A stretch of DNA of 64,000 bases from Nostoc sp. HK-01. GTDB taxonomy: Bacteria > Cyanobacteriota > Cyanobacteriia > Cyanobacteriales > Nostocaceae. Shown in pieces: positions 37,282 through 46,965 of this stretch; the stretch's first letter is position 1, and each line of letters begins with the position of its first letter. Both the position numbers and the translations under genes were made by a program. Location of the stretch: assembly GCA_003990705.1 (NCBI GenBank), contig AP018318.1, positions 1,367,501-1,431,500 on the forward strand, read 5' to 3'. The notes beneath the pieces were generated by a model. That model searched no databases. It was not told where the DNA came from and saw only the letters and a list, made by a program, of their open reading frames with translations.

Positions 37282-38312
37282 CTCCGCATCAATTTCTGTA
37301 CACTCACTAACGCTCGATTCAGTTCATAATTGCGTCTTTGGGGATTTTGTAAATATGCTTGTTGTTCTTCCTCAATCATTTCTACATCTTGAACTACTAA
37401 ACCTTCCAGTAATTTTTGGGCTGCATTAAATAAACTATCTTTAATAAATCGGCGGAACCATATAGGTAATTTATGTAATCGCCAAAAAGCATTAAGTGAT
37501 GTGAAATGAATTAAATAAGCTTTGGTTTGAGTTTCACTAACAGGACATAATAAACAATAAATTTTAAAATCTTTGCCTAAAGTTGATTGCCAATGAGGAT
37601 AAATATAACTGACATCCAATGGTTCAGGATGTAATCGTCGCAAAGCTGGAAAAAATAACTGGGATATTGACCAGATTTTATCTATTTTGTAATAACTTTG
37701 GGCTGTATAATGAGCATCTACACGGTGATTATCTTCGTCAATATGCTGTAAAGCTGCTGCCGCCCAAGCTTGTAAATCTTGATGTAAATGCCCGTGATAC
37801 ATATCCATCAAGTTTTCAATTAAATAAGAATAATGGGCTTGACAGTTAATCACTGCAACCGAAGCAATATAATTCAAATGTTCCCATTCTGGCAGACCTA
37901 AAGGTTGATTAGATGCTTCTGTATCACCAGGAAATAGCCAAATAAAACCGTCTTGTTCTTTGACTGGGTAGCGACGAATTTGACAGTTTGGTAATTTCTG
38001 ATTTGCTGCTAAATAAGGAACTTCTGTACACTCACCAGATGAATTGAAACGCCAACCGTGATAAGCGCATTCCAATTCATTACCGATAACTTGGCCGTGA
38101 CTTAGTTTAACTTGGCGATGGGGACAGCGGTCTGCTAATGCGTGAATTTTGCCTGTACTATCGCGGTAAAGTGCGATCGCCTGATGCCAGATTATCACGC
38201 CCACAGGTTTATTAGTTACCTCCTTACTCTGTGCAACTACATACCAGTGATTAGGATTAATACCCAATTGACGCACATCACAAGTTTGCACAGCTTGAGA
38301 GAGAGATGACAT
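37260..38312 (-). CDS. Rieske 2Fe-2S ring-hydroxylating oxygenase
   Basis: 350 residues. The Rieske cluster ligands are Cys63, His65, Cys82 and His85 (DRCPHRQVKL and ECAYHGWRF). The mononuclear iron site follows in ENLMDMYHGHLH with Asp170, His173 and His177. It is thus an oxygenase alpha subunit, related in length and architecture to cyanobacterial pheophorbide- or sterol-type Rieske oxygenases. The substrate is not evident. No membrane anchor is obvious at the C-terminus. Convergent and 22-bp overlapping with the upstream-numbered gene at 36643. Confidence 0.9.
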   Translation of the reverse strand: MSSLSQAVQTCDVRQLGINPNHWYVVAQSKEVTNKPVGVIIWHQAIALYRDSTGKIHALADRCPHRQVKLSHGQVIGNELECAYHGWRFNSSGECTEVPYLAANQKLPNCQIRRYPVKEQDGFIWLFPGDTEASNQPLGLPEWEHLNYIASVAVINCQAHYSYLIENLMDMYHGHLHQDLQAWAAAALQHIDEDNHRVDAHYTAQSYYKIDKIWSISQLFFPALRRLHPEPLDVSYIYPHWQSTLGKDFKIYCLLCPVSETQTKAYLIHFTSLNAFWRLHKLPIWFRRFIKDSLFNAAQKLLEGLVVQDVEMIEEEQQAYLQNPQRRNYELNRALVSVQKLMRSQVEKLG

Positions 38313-38420
38313 AATTTAGCCCATCCTTTTTCGCGTTAGCCAGGTCACTGATGACCAGATTATCACCTAGGGAGCTAAAACTAATTTTGCTGACAAGTTA
38401 TAAAGTATGTGTAGTTACAG

Positions 38421-38534
38421 CAGAATTCAGGAGTCAGATTCCAAAAATCAGGGAAATGGGCATTTAAACCCGTTTATTTATCCGCTAGTTGAACAGTATT
38501 CATACTGAATTCTGAATCCTGGCTGCTGAATTCT
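38421..38534. repeat. Imperfect inverted repeat of STRR-like sequence
   Basis: Arms at 38421-38441 and 38514-38534 share CTGAATTCT, plus further matches; the right arm is itself made of TGAATTC/TGAATCC heptads. The 114-bp unit lies in the divergent spacer between the Rieske and ybjN genes. Confidence 0.6.
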
Positions 38535-38574
38535 ATGTTGATCCACCAGTAAACATATTAAATCTATAATTTCT

Positions 38575-39054
38575 ATGGCAAGCTACCAAGAAACCTTAAC
38601 TAACGATGAATTCATTCAGGAACTACTTGAGGAGACAGCAACTATCAACCATCTAGAAGTAATTGAAAACGTCATTGACTCTTTAGAACAAGACGACAGT
38701 GCAATGGTTAGCCACACTCCAGAAGGTGCTTATCTCTGGAAGTTTAACTACGGTAGCGTGGAAGTGTTTGTTCAACTCACAGGTACAACTGATGAAGACA
38801 CAATCACAGTGTGGTCTGTGGTGTTAAAGTTACCCGCCAACGATGAACCAAAATTAATGCGTCAACTCTTGGAAATGAACTGCTCTAGTACTTTTGAAGC
38901 TCGATTTGGGATAATCGAAAATAAAGTCGTGGTGATTTCAACACGTACCCTAGCCGAGTTGTCTCCAGGGGAAGTTTCGCGCTTAATTACAATTGTTGCC
39001 ACGATCGCCGATAACAACGATGAAGTTTTACAATCTAACTTTGGTGCAGCTTAA
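38575..39054 (+). CDS. YbjN-domain protein
   Basis: 159 residues. Acidic protein with the YbjN/T3SS-chaperone-like alpha-beta fold: helix NHLEVIENVIDSLEQD, strands AYLWKFNYGSVEVFVQLTG and TITVWSVVLKLP, then the helix LMRQLLEMNCSSTFEARFGI. Such small proteins are thought to bind and stabilise partners. The lplA/lipM-like gene starts 10 bp after its stop, so they form an operon. Confidence 0.85.
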   Translation: MASYQETLTNDEFIQELLEETATINHLEVIENVIDSLEQDDSAMVSHTPEGAYLWKFNYGSVEVFVQLTGTTDEDTITVWSVVLKLPANDEPKLMRQLLEMNCSSTFEARFGIIENKVVVISTRTLAELSPGEVSRLITIVATIADNNDEVLQSNFGAA

Positions 39055-39064
39055 GTATTAATTA

Positions 39065-39820
39065 ATGTCTAACAAGCAGGTATGGCGACTGATTCCTTTT
39101 TTAGAAGCCTCTGGTAATGTGCAGATGGCGATTGATAAATGGTTATTAGAACAGCACCATTCCAGAAAGCATCCTCCAACTCTGCGCTTTTATACTTGGT
39201 CGCCAGCTGCTATTTCTCTCGGTTATCATCAAAAACAATATCCCCAAGCATGGGAAAATTTAACTTGGCAAGGTAAAAAACTAGATGTAGTGCGTCGTCC
39301 TACTGGTGGTAGAGCAGTATTACACCAAGGCGATTTAACTTACGCTGTAATTACATCGGGTTTAGCTGGAAACCGTTTACAAGCATATACAAAAATTTGT
39401 GAGTTTTTAATTAGAGGATGGCGATCGCTCGGCGTAGAATTAACCTATGGTACAGCTGGGCGGGGCTACATCCATAACCCTAACTGTTTTGGGACGGCGA
39501 CAGGTGCAGATTTAATTTTACCCAATGGTGCAAAACTCATCGGTAGCGCCCAACTCAAACGCGGTGATGTAATTTTGCAACATGGTTCCATTCGCTTACA
39601 ACCAGATGCGGAACTGTTTGCGGAGGTGTTTGGTACAGAGTTATTAACTAACTTGCAGTTTCCCTACAGTCTCGAACAAATGATGACAGCCTTGATTACT
39701 GCGGCTCAAGATTTTTTTGCGATGGAAATCGAAGTCCAAGCATTATCCCAACTTGAATGGGAGGAAATTATGATCTACTCAAATCATCAAAATGCCGCAT
39801 TTTCATCGTTGAAGAGTTGA
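39065..39820 (+). CDS. Lipoate-protein ligase / octanoyltransferase family protein
   Basis: 251 residues of the BPL/LplA/LipB fold. Substrate pocket motif VRRPTGGRAVLHQGDLTYAV is present. The lysine region is NGAKLIGSAQLKRGDVILQHGSI (Lys157). Cys141 in NPNCFGTAT sits where LipM-type octanoyltransferases carry their catalytic cysteine, so a transfer role (octanoyl-ACP to a lipoyl domain) is as likely as ATP-dependent ligation. The large LplA C-terminal accessory domain is missing. Its last 34 bp overlap the convergent lipoprotein gene. Confidence 0.85.
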   Translation: MSNKQVWRLIPFLEASGNVQMAIDKWLLEQHHSRKHPPTLRFYTWSPAAISLGYHQKQYPQAWENLTWQGKKLDVVRRPTGGRAVLHQGDLTYAVITSGLAGNRLQAYTKICEFLIRGWRSLGVELTYGTAGRGYIHNPNCFGTATGADLILPNGAKLIGSAQLKRGDVILQHGSIRLQPDAELFAEVFGTELLTNLQFPYSLEQMMTALITAAQDFFAMEIEVQALSQLEWEEIMIYSNHQNAAFSSLKS

Positions 39821-40335
39821 ACCTCAGTAACTTGGTTATTTATCACCTGAACCGAAGCAAAGCTCCCATCTCCTAAAAATTTATTCAAATAAAGATCCGT
39901 ACCATACTCTGCTAATACGGTATATTCTCCAGAAGGCAACCCAACCTGAAACTTTCCATTAGCATCACTCATTGTCCAACCAATCAACCTAGGATGTTTT
40001 TGTGCTTTGTCTAAAGGCCAACGGGGAGAACCTGTGCTGAGAATTTTTCCAGAAAATATCCAAATTTTTGTCCTAACTGGCTGTGAATTTCCTCTCGATT
40101 GATCAGATTGATTCGTCGGCATCTGATTACCACTAAGATAAACAACAAAACCACTAATTCCTTGAGACTGATGAGGAAGTTGTTGTTGGGAAAGAGTAAT
40201 CGGCCCAGAAAAACTTACCTGTGTCATTGAATCAGAACCTCCAACCAAATTTCCCCCTGTTAATGAGGCACTACACCCCAAGATCAAAACTAATATTCCT
40301 TGCTTGATTGTTCCAAACTTTTTGATCAGCTTCAT
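39787..40335 (-). CDS. Probable lipoprotein with carboxypeptidase-regulatory-like domain
   Basis: 182 residues. N-terminal basic stretch, hydrophobic helix and a lipobox-like ILGC (Cys20) suggest lipid attachment. A Ser/Gln-rich linker follows, then a beta-sandwich region with DANGKFQVGLPSGEYTVLAEYG, typical of carboxypeptidase regulatory-like (transthyretin-like) domains. Function unknown; probably on the cell envelope. The 3' end overlaps lplA/lipM by 34 bp. Confidence 0.75.
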   Translation of the reverse strand: MKLIKKFGTIKQGILVLILGCSASLTGGNLVGGSDSMTQVSFSGPITLSQQQLPHQSQGISGFVVYLSGNQMPTNQSDQSRGNSQPVRTKIWIFSGKILSTGSPRWPLDKAQKHPRLIGWTMSDANGKFQVGLPSGEYTVLAEYGTDLYLNKFLGDGSFASVQVINNQVTEVQLFNDENAAF

Positions 40336-40422
40336 AGGTTAAATTGCGGCGCTAGGAACAAGAATTAATGTTAGCGGAACATTGATATACCTATGTTCCG
40401 CTTGGCAGATGAGTGGCAGAAA

Positions 40423-43400
40423 CTAGAACAATCTGACACTAGAGTCAGTGAGAATACTTCGCACTTGAGCATGGGTCAGGTTACGATTCGCACTTAACAT
40501 CAGCGCTACCACACCAGCCACATGGGGAGCCGCCATAGAAGTGCCACTGGAAAAGCCATAGCTATTACCAGGAATAGTTGAGTAGATCTGAACTCCAGGC
40601 GCAACGATATGCTGTATGGCATTGTTAGTACCTGCGCGGTTGGAGAAGTCAGCAATATTACGGTTAATATCAATTGCACCAACAGACAAACCATACTGAG
40701 TTGCATAATAAGCAGGAGTACCAGGAGAAGCAAGACTACTATTACCTGCTGCACTGACTGTAATGACGTTGCGGCTGGCTGCATAAGCTAGAGCATCTCT
40801 CAATTCGGTAGAATCAGTCCATCCCAAACTCATATTGATGACATTGGCACCATTATCTACGGCATAGCGAATTGCGGCAGCAAGACTACCAGCATTGGTG
40901 AATCGTCCTTGATCATCAACATCTCCCATCCGAATCGCCATGATCCGAGACTGGTGAGCAACCCCTGTAATACCTACCCCATTATTACTAGCAGCAATTG
41001 TTCCAGCTACATGAGTTCCATGTGTTTGACCCCTAGAAGTTGTTCCTGGTAGGACATTATTGTTATTTTGATTCTGACCAAAATTCCAACCATTTACATC
41101 ATCTATGTAGCCGTTGCGATCGTCATCAATTCCATTCCCAGCAATTTCTCCAGTATTACGCCAAATGTTATTTCTGAGATCAGAGTGGTTAATATCTACC
41201 CCTGAGTCAATCACAGCTACTACCACACCTTGCCCTGTATAACCCCTAGCCCAAACTTCGGGAGAATTCACCAAATCATTCCCCCAATTGTTACCGCCTA
41301 AATCTGCAACATTGGCAAAGGGAGCTGTCTGCCCAATTGCCCTAGCTACAGCGGCAGCAGCATTCACCAAACCATATCCATAGGTAGGGCTAAAATCACT
41401 AGATGCGGCACTGGCTGTCAGCACCAATTGATAGTTAGTATTACCAGTGGAAAAAGGATAAACTCGAACATAGTAAGTTCCTACCCCTAAAGTGCGAGTA
41501 ATTAATTCCGAACCCAATCCACTGGCAACTGAACTGGCAATAGTCTGACCGCTACTGTTTAGCAATTGCACATCTGCATCCGCACTCAATCCACTTAAAG
41601 CCAGATTAAAATTACTATTTTGGGTGACGTTAAAACGATAGTAATCATTGGTATCACTACTACCAACAAAATCTTGGAAGGTACGACTGCCAGTTAGAGT
41701 ACCAATGTTTCGGGCTGTTGCTAAAGTATTACCAGCACCATCAGTTGACGTAACGGCTGTGGCAGAAAGAGTTAAGTTGTAGTTGGTACTACTAGTATAA
41801 GGATAAACCCGAATATAGTAAGTACCTGCATTCAAGGTACGGGTAATAGATTCAGAGAGAGAATATTCTCCATAAGACCCTTGAATTAATCCACCAGTAC
41901 TATTGAGCAGTTGTACATCTGCATCTGCACTCAGACCATTCAGGAGCAAATTAAAGTTACTAGTTTGAGTGAGGTTAAAGCGATAGTAGTCGTTGGTATC
42001 AATTGTGCCTACAAAGTCTTGGAAAGACTGACTACTACTAAGAGTGCCAATGTTGCGAGCCGTGGCTAAAGTATTACCAGCACCATCTGGCTGAGACACT
42101 GCGGTAGCAGCAAGTGTTAGGTTGTAATTAGTATTGCCACTGTAGGGATAGACTCGAACATAATATGTCCCTGCTGTTAACTGTCGGTTGATGCTTTCAG
42201 CATTTGAGCCACTAGCGGCTGAACTGACAATTACCCCACCAGTACTGTTGAGCAGTTGTACATCTGCATCCGCACTCAAACCATTCAATGCCAAACTAAA
42301 ATTGCTATTCTGAGTCAGAGCAAAACGGTAATAGTCGTTGGTGTCAATACTACCCACAAAATCTTGGAAAGAACGACTGCTGCTCAAGTTACCAATGTTT
42401 CGGGCTGTGGCTAAAGTATTGCCCGCACCATCAACTATAGTAGGAATGGCAGTTGCTGAGAGAGCCAAAGTGTAATTTGTATTTCCACTGTAAGGATATA
42501 CTCGGATGTAGTAATTTCCAGCAGTTAACTGACGGCTGATATTTTCTGATGCTGTTCCCGCTAACGCAGAACTTTGAATAGTCGCACCACTACTATTGAG
42601 CAATACGACATCTGCATCCGCCGACAAACCACTTAAATTCAAGCTAAAGTTACTGGCACTACCAAGGGTAAAACGATAGTAATCATTTAGGTCGGTACTA
42701 CCAACAAAATCGTTGAATGTGCGAGTACCGCTTAAGGTGCCAATATTACGAGCTAAAGTTAGGCTGTTACCGGCATCGGCACTGGCTGTCAGGCTGAGGT
42801 TATAAGAAGTGTTCACACTACCGTAAGGATATACTCTGACGTAATAATTCCCGGCGGCCAAGTGACTGTTAATACTCTCTGATGTTGTACCACTTAAAGC
42901 AGAACTAGCGATCGCCACTCCACTACTATTAAGCAATACGACATCGGCATCCGCCGACAAACCACTTAAGTTCAAGCTAAAGTTGCTGGCACTACCAAGG
43001 GTAAAACGATAGTAATCATTCAGGTCTGTACTACCAACAAAATCGTTGAATGTGCGAGTACCGCTTAAGGTGCCAATGTTACGAGCTAAAGTTAAGCTGT
43101 TACCAGCATCGGCACTGGCTGTCAAACTGAGGTTATAAGAAGTAGTGGTACTACTGTAAGGATATACCCGTACATAGTAGTTTCCAGCAGTTAAGTGACT
43201 GCTAATGCTTTCAGAACTTGACCCACTATTCAGGGAACTAGCGATCGCCACTCCACTACTATTGAGCAGTTCAACATCTGCATCCGCCGACAAACCACTT
43301 AAATTCAAGCTAAAGTTGCTGGCACTACCAAGGGTAAAACGATAGTAATCATTCAGGTCTGTACTACCCACAGAGCCAGAATAAGTTCGATTACCGCTTA

Positions 43401-44049
43401 ATGTACCAACATTTACAGCTGTTCCAATGGTGTTATCAAATTCAACAGCAACATCTACACCATCTAAATTTAAAGTACCGCGATCGTCTTCTCCTCTTAA
43501 CCGAGCTAACTCTTGATCGCTAATTGCTGTACCTAACACAATCTGGCTCAACAGTTCACCCTCGTCTCCTGGTGTATCACCGCCAGAATTAAACTGCTGA
43601 TCTAGAGCATGACCATACTCTTCTAGTAAAACCTTTGCCAGCCCTGTCAACGGGTCTTGCTGAGTCAGAGTTTCTGACAAATAGATTGTATTTCGTTCAG
43701 CAGAATAAGCCCCAAATGCACCTTGCAACTCTGCATCACTTAAAAAGAGAATGTCTGGACGATCTGTGAAAACTTTATTCTGCCAGTCTGCTAAACGAGT
43801 ATTTACTGCACTGGCATTTTTAATATCAAAAACAAAGTTCAGCTTTTCATAAGCATTAGGAGCCTGGGCGAATTCTTGCAGCTTACTCTCGATGAAATCT
43901 AGTGCGATCGCTAGAGAATCAGAAATTTGGCTTTGACCAAGTTGTGGTTTGGATAAGTTTTGCAGTGGATTTTGTAACGGATCTAGTTGATTGGTCAGAG
44001 GGTTGAGAAATGGTAGATGCTCGTTAGTGTTGCTGTATAAGGTATTCAT
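40423..44049 (-). CDS. Subtilisin-like (S8) protease with six PPC domains
   Basis: 1208 residues. The first 205 residues form a domain with LLEEYGHALD (143-147 EEYGH), a zinc-protease-like helix with the first His replaced by Glu, followed by DTPGDEGELL. I remember this domain from other cyanobacterial surface proteins. Six bacterial pre-peptidase C-terminal (PPC) domains follow, about 208-900, each with the DYYRF and YYVRVYPY words. The S8 protease is last, with Asp948 (AVIDSG), His1010 (HGTH) and Ser1171 (GTSMAAPH). No classical signal peptide is seen, so secretion route is unclear. Confidence 0.92.
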   Translation of the reverse strand: MNTLYSNTNEHLPFLNPLTNQLDPLQNPLQNLSKPQLGQSQISDSLAIALDFIESKLQEFAQAPNAYEKLNFVFDIKNASAVNTRLADWQNKVFTDRPDILFLSDAELQGAFGAYSAERNTIYLSETLTQQDPLTGLAKVLLEEYGHALDQQFNSGGDTPGDEGELLSQIVLGTAISDQELARLRGEDDRGTLNLDGVDVAVEFDNTIGTAVNVGTLSGNRTYSGSVGSTDLNDYYRFTLGSASNFSLNLSGLSADADVELLNSSGVAIASSLNSGSSSESISSHLTAGNYYVRVYPYSSTTTSYNLSLTASADAGNSLTLARNIGTLSGTRTFNDFVGSTDLNDYYRFTLGSASNFSLNLSGLSADADVVLLNSSGVAIASSALSGTTSESINSHLAAGNYYVRVYPYGSVNTSYNLSLTASADAGNSLTLARNIGTLSGTRTFNDFVGSTDLNDYYRFTLGSASNFSLNLSGLSADADVVLLNSSGATIQSSALAGTASENISRQLTAGNYYIRVYPYSGNTNYTLALSATAIPTIVDGAGNTLATARNIGNLSSSRSFQDFVGSIDTNDYYRFALTQNSNFSLALNGLSADADVQLLNSTGGVIVSSAASGSNAESINRQLTAGTYYVRVYPYSGNTNYNLTLAATAVSQPDGAGNTLATARNIGTLSSSQSFQDFVGTIDTNDYYRFNLTQTSNFNLLLNGLSADADVQLLNSTGGLIQGSYGEYSLSESITRTLNAGTYYIRVYPYTSSTNYNLTLSATAVTSTDGAGNTLATARNIGTLTGSRTFQDFVGSSDTNDYYRFNVTQNSNFNLALSGLSADADVQLLNSSGQTIASSVASGLGSELITRTLGVGTYYVRVYPFSTGNTNYQLVLTASAASSDFSPTYGYGLVNAAAAVARAIGQTAPFANVADLGGNNWGNDLVNSPEVWARGYTGQGVVVAVIDSGVDINHSDLRNNIWRNTGEIAGNGIDDDRNGYIDDVNGWNFGQNQNNNNVLPGTTSRGQTHGTHVAGTIAASNNGVGITGVAHQSRIMAIRMGDVDDQGRFTNAGSLAAAIRYAVDNGANVINMSLGWTDSTELRDALAYAASRNVITVSAAGNSSLASPGTPAYYATQYGLSVGAIDINRNIADFSNRAGTNNAIQHIVAPGVQIYSTIPGNSYGFSSGTSMAAPHVAGVVALMLSANRNLTHAQVRSILTDSSVRLF

Positions 44050-44759
44050 AAATGCTCTGTTTTGGTATTTAGCTTCAATAATTTGGGAATATTTGTCTTG
44101 ACAACAGACTTAATGGGTATGACAAAGTGAGCATTGTTAATTGCCTGGAGCAAAAAACTATGCTTTAGCTGATATACATATAATGCTGCTTATCGATAAA
44201 GGCTTTTACGCGTTATATGTTAACACCAAATGTAATCTTCTTAAGAAGACACTTTACGTAAATATACTTGTTATGTCAATTAAGTAACTAGATAATGTTC
44301 ATCAAAAGTCAACATATCAATAGCAAAACTCTTGCAAACATTTGCGGGGATTGCCATCTCAGGATTTTTGAGTCGTCCAGCGGTAATAGCGATCGCTAGT
44401 GTACCTACCATTTTGAATTCCCACTTCAATGGCTATACAGATTTGCTGAGGAGGATTAAGTTTAAATAGTTTGCTAATGTAAAAACCCGCCAGCAAATAA
44501 GTAGGTCGTCGTAAATATTTATCGTCAGGATAAGGCAGAAGGCAGGAGTGAAGAGGTTTTTAGCTTAGTTAATCTTTCGTAACATAGTTAAGTTTTTTCC
44601 CACCGATTTACTTACTATTCAACAGCAATACACCAACTCCTACTTACAAGCGTATATACGAGTATTAATGCCAAGGAAAACCCATTGCAAAAATAAAAGG
44701 AACACAAAATAATAGTGTCCCTAAGTAACTAATTCAAGATGCTAGTTGCCAATGTGGAT
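44050..44759. other. Intergenic region upstream of the S8 protease
   Basis: About 700 bp between the protease start and the EF-G stop, both leftward. It contains a HIP1-like site near 44390 and a GGCAGAAGGCAGGAGT STRR-like stretch near 44536. A GAATTCCCACTTCAATGG stretch may be a remnant of an inactivated gene. No intact gene is supportable. Confidence 0.45.
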
Positions 44760-46763
44760 TTAAGACTGGCGATAACAGGCAAATTCCATTGAAAAAGTCG
44801 CCATACCCGCAGTGAGCGATCGCAAGTCTGTAGAATAGCCAAACATCTGTACTAGTGGTACTTCGGCGCGAATCACAGAGTATCCTTGCATTGTCTCGGA
44901 ACTCAGCAGCAAGCCGCGACGGGATGATATATCACCCTGGACTCTACCTATAAACTCGTTTGGTGTTTCCACTTCGACGAGCATAATTGGTTCGAGTATA
45001 TAGGGTTTGGCTTGGGCGATCGCATTTTCTAGTGCTTGATGAGCAGCAGAACGAAACGCCAATTCCGAAGAATCAATTGGATGATAGGAACCTCCATCCA
45101 GCAAGACTTTCACCCCAGTTACCGGATAGCCTGACAGTTTTCCTGTTGTCATCGCCTCGCGGAAACCTTTTTCACAAGCGGGGATATATTCTTTGGGAAT
45201 TGCACCACCAACTACCCGATTTTCAAACACAAATGGTTCATCGCTTGGTTCAATCCACCCAGTTACATGAGCATATAAACCAGTACCACCAGATTGTTTC
45301 TTGAGTCGGTAATCAAATTGAGTTTTTTGGCTAATGGTTTCCCGATACGCCACGGCTGGAGTACCGACATAAACCTCAGCATTATATTCCCGTTGAATCC
45401 GCTCTAAGTAAATCTCCAGATGCAGTTCACCCATACCAGAAATCAAAGTTGCTTTTGATTCTGGGTCGATACTTACTCGAAATGTCGGGTCTTCCCGTTG
45501 AAAGCGGTTGAGGGCTTTGGCTAGGCGATCGCTATCTTCTTGTTTTTTTGGTGTAACTGACAGTGTAATCACTGGTTCCGGGACAAACATTCTTTCTAAA
45601 AACACTGGTGTGTCTCCCGTGTATAATGTATCGCCCGAAGCACAATCAACACCCAACAAAGCCACAATATCTCCAGCCACAGCCACTGGCAACTCTTCGC
45701 GCTTGTTGGCGTGCATTCTCACCAAGCGCCCGATTTGCACTCGTTGTTCAGTACGGGAGTTATACACAATATCACCCGGTTTTAATGTGCCGGAGTAAAT
45801 GCGGGTGTAGGTTAGCTGACCGAAAGATTCGAGAGTGAGTTTGAATGCCAAAGCGACCAAAGCAGCATCAGGCTCAGGGTAAATACTGACTGATTCTGCG
45901 GTTTTTACTACTTCCCTATCGATAGGAGATGGTAAATAAAGGGCGATCGCATCCAGCAGGTTTTGCACTCCTTTGTTTTTGAATGCAGAACCCAGCAGTA
46001 CAGGTGTCAGTTCCAGCCTCAAGGTTGCTTGGCGGATAACTTGCCAAATCAGTTCTGAAGGAATCTCCTGATCTGCCAATAGCATCTCAGTCATCTCTTC
46101 TGAGAACAAAGACAAGCTATCTAGCAATTTTTCCCGCGCCTGTTGTGCTGCGACTACAAGAATCTCAGGAATTGGTTGTTTTACCCAATTTTCGCCATTT
46201 TCGCCTTCAAAGTAGTGTGCCTGCATTGTCACTAAATCAATCACACCTTGGAAGTTATCTTCGCTACCGATGGGATATTGCAGCAACACAGCATTTAATT
46301 GCAAGCGATCGCGGATAGCCTGGACTACACGAAACGGATCTGCACCCATTCGATCCATTTTGTTAATGAATGCCAGCCGCGGTACACGGTAGCGTTTCAT
46401 CTGCCGATCCACTGTGATGGACTGGGACTGCACACCCGCCACAGCACACAACACCATCACTGCCCCATCCAGCACCCGCAAGGCACGCTCTACTTCTATA
46501 GTGAAATCCACATGCCCTGGAGTATCAATTAAATTAATTTGGGTATCACGCCACTGACAAGTTGTGGCTGCGGAGGTAATGGTAATTCCATGCAGCTTTT
46601 CCTCCGGCATAAAGTCCATTGTTGCACCCTTGCCGCCTCCCTTCACCTCCTCAATAGCATGGATTCTGCCCGTATAGAAAAGAATTCGCTCTGACAGAGT
46701 AGTTTTACCAGAGTCGATGTGAGCAGAAATACCAATATTGCGGACGCGTGTTCGGGGGATCAT
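44760..46763 (-). CDS. Elongation factor G paralogue (EF-G-like GTPase)
   Basis: 667 residues, slightly shorter than the usual 690-700. The G domain is complete: P-loop AHIDSGKTT (14-22), DTPGHVD and NKMD. Domains II to V follow. The P-loop has Ser where ordinary bacterial EF-G has Ala (HIDAGKTT), and switch II reads HGITITSAAT rather than RGITI. These features resemble the mitochondrial EFG1/spdEFG branch. It is therefore probably a second EF-G, with translocation or recycling role unproven. The usual rps12-rps7-fusA-tufA neighbours are absent. A 56-bp inverted-repeat-bounded AT-rich stretch lies in its promoter region. Confidence 0.9.
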   Translation of the reverse strand: MIPRTRVRNIGISAHIDSGKTTLSERILFYTGRIHAIEEVKGGGKGATMDFMPEEKLHGITITSAATTCQWRDTQINLIDTPGHVDFTIEVERALRVLDGAVMVLCAVAGVQSQSITVDRQMKRYRVPRLAFINKMDRMGADPFRVVQAIRDRLQLNAVLLQYPIGSEDNFQGVIDLVTMQAHYFEGENGENWVKQPIPEILVVAAQQAREKLLDSLSLFSEEMTEMLLADQEIPSELIWQVIRQATLRLELTPVLLGSAFKNKGVQNLLDAIALYLPSPIDREVVKTAESVSIYPEPDAALVALAFKLTLESFGQLTYTRIYSGTLKPGDIVYNSRTEQRVQIGRLVRMHANKREELPVAVAGDIVALLGVDCASGDTLYTGDTPVFLERMFVPEPVITLSVTPKKQEDSDRLAKALNRFQREDPTFRVSIDPESKATLISGMGELHLEIYLERIQREYNAEVYVGTPAVAYRETISQKTQFDYRLKKQSGGTGLYAHVTGWIEPSDEPFVFENRVVGGAIPKEYIPACEKGFREAMTTGKLSGYPVTGVKVLLDGGSYHPIDSSELAFRSAAHQALENAIAQAKPYILEPIMLVEVETPNEFIGRVQGDISSRRGLLLSSETMQGYSVIRAEVPLVQMFGYSTDLRSLTAGMATFSMEFACYRQS

Positions 46764-46792
46764 AACCTTTCCTTTTGTTTAAGCGACAAATA

Positions 46793-46848
46793 GTCACTAT
46801 GAGAGTGGTATTATATTATGTATTATAAATGTAATATATAATAGTGAC
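46793..46848. promoter_or_regulatory. Inverted repeat around AT-rich EF-G promoter region
   Basis: GTCACTAT (46793-46800) and ATAGTGAC (46841-46848) are perfect complements around an extremely AT-rich stretch with several TATAAT-like words. It lies 30 bp before the EF-G-like start. An operator or promoter role is inferred. Confidence 0.4.
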
Positions 46849-46901
46849 AAGCCCAATGATACAGAAATTGATATTCGTCATCATTCATTGTGCTGGGCGC
46901 G

Positions 46902-46934
46902 AGATCCCCGATTTCTTTAAGAAGTTGGGGATCT
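46902..46934. repeat. Dispersed hairpin (AGATCCCC/GGGGATCT)
   Basis: AGATCCCC (46902-46909) and GGGGATCT (46927-46934) pair, with partial pairing of the inner GATTTCTT/AAGAAGTT. I recognise AGATCCCCGACTTCTT-type hairpins as a repeat family common in Nostoc genomes. Confidence 0.65.
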
Positions 46935-46965
46935 GACCAATCAGAGTACTCTGGTTTGACAAAAA

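Noticed and set aside
46942-46953. CAGAGTACTCTG considered as a cyanobacterial LexA box
   Set aside because: It does not fit the remembered AGTAC-N-GTWC spacing, so I report it only as a palindrome.
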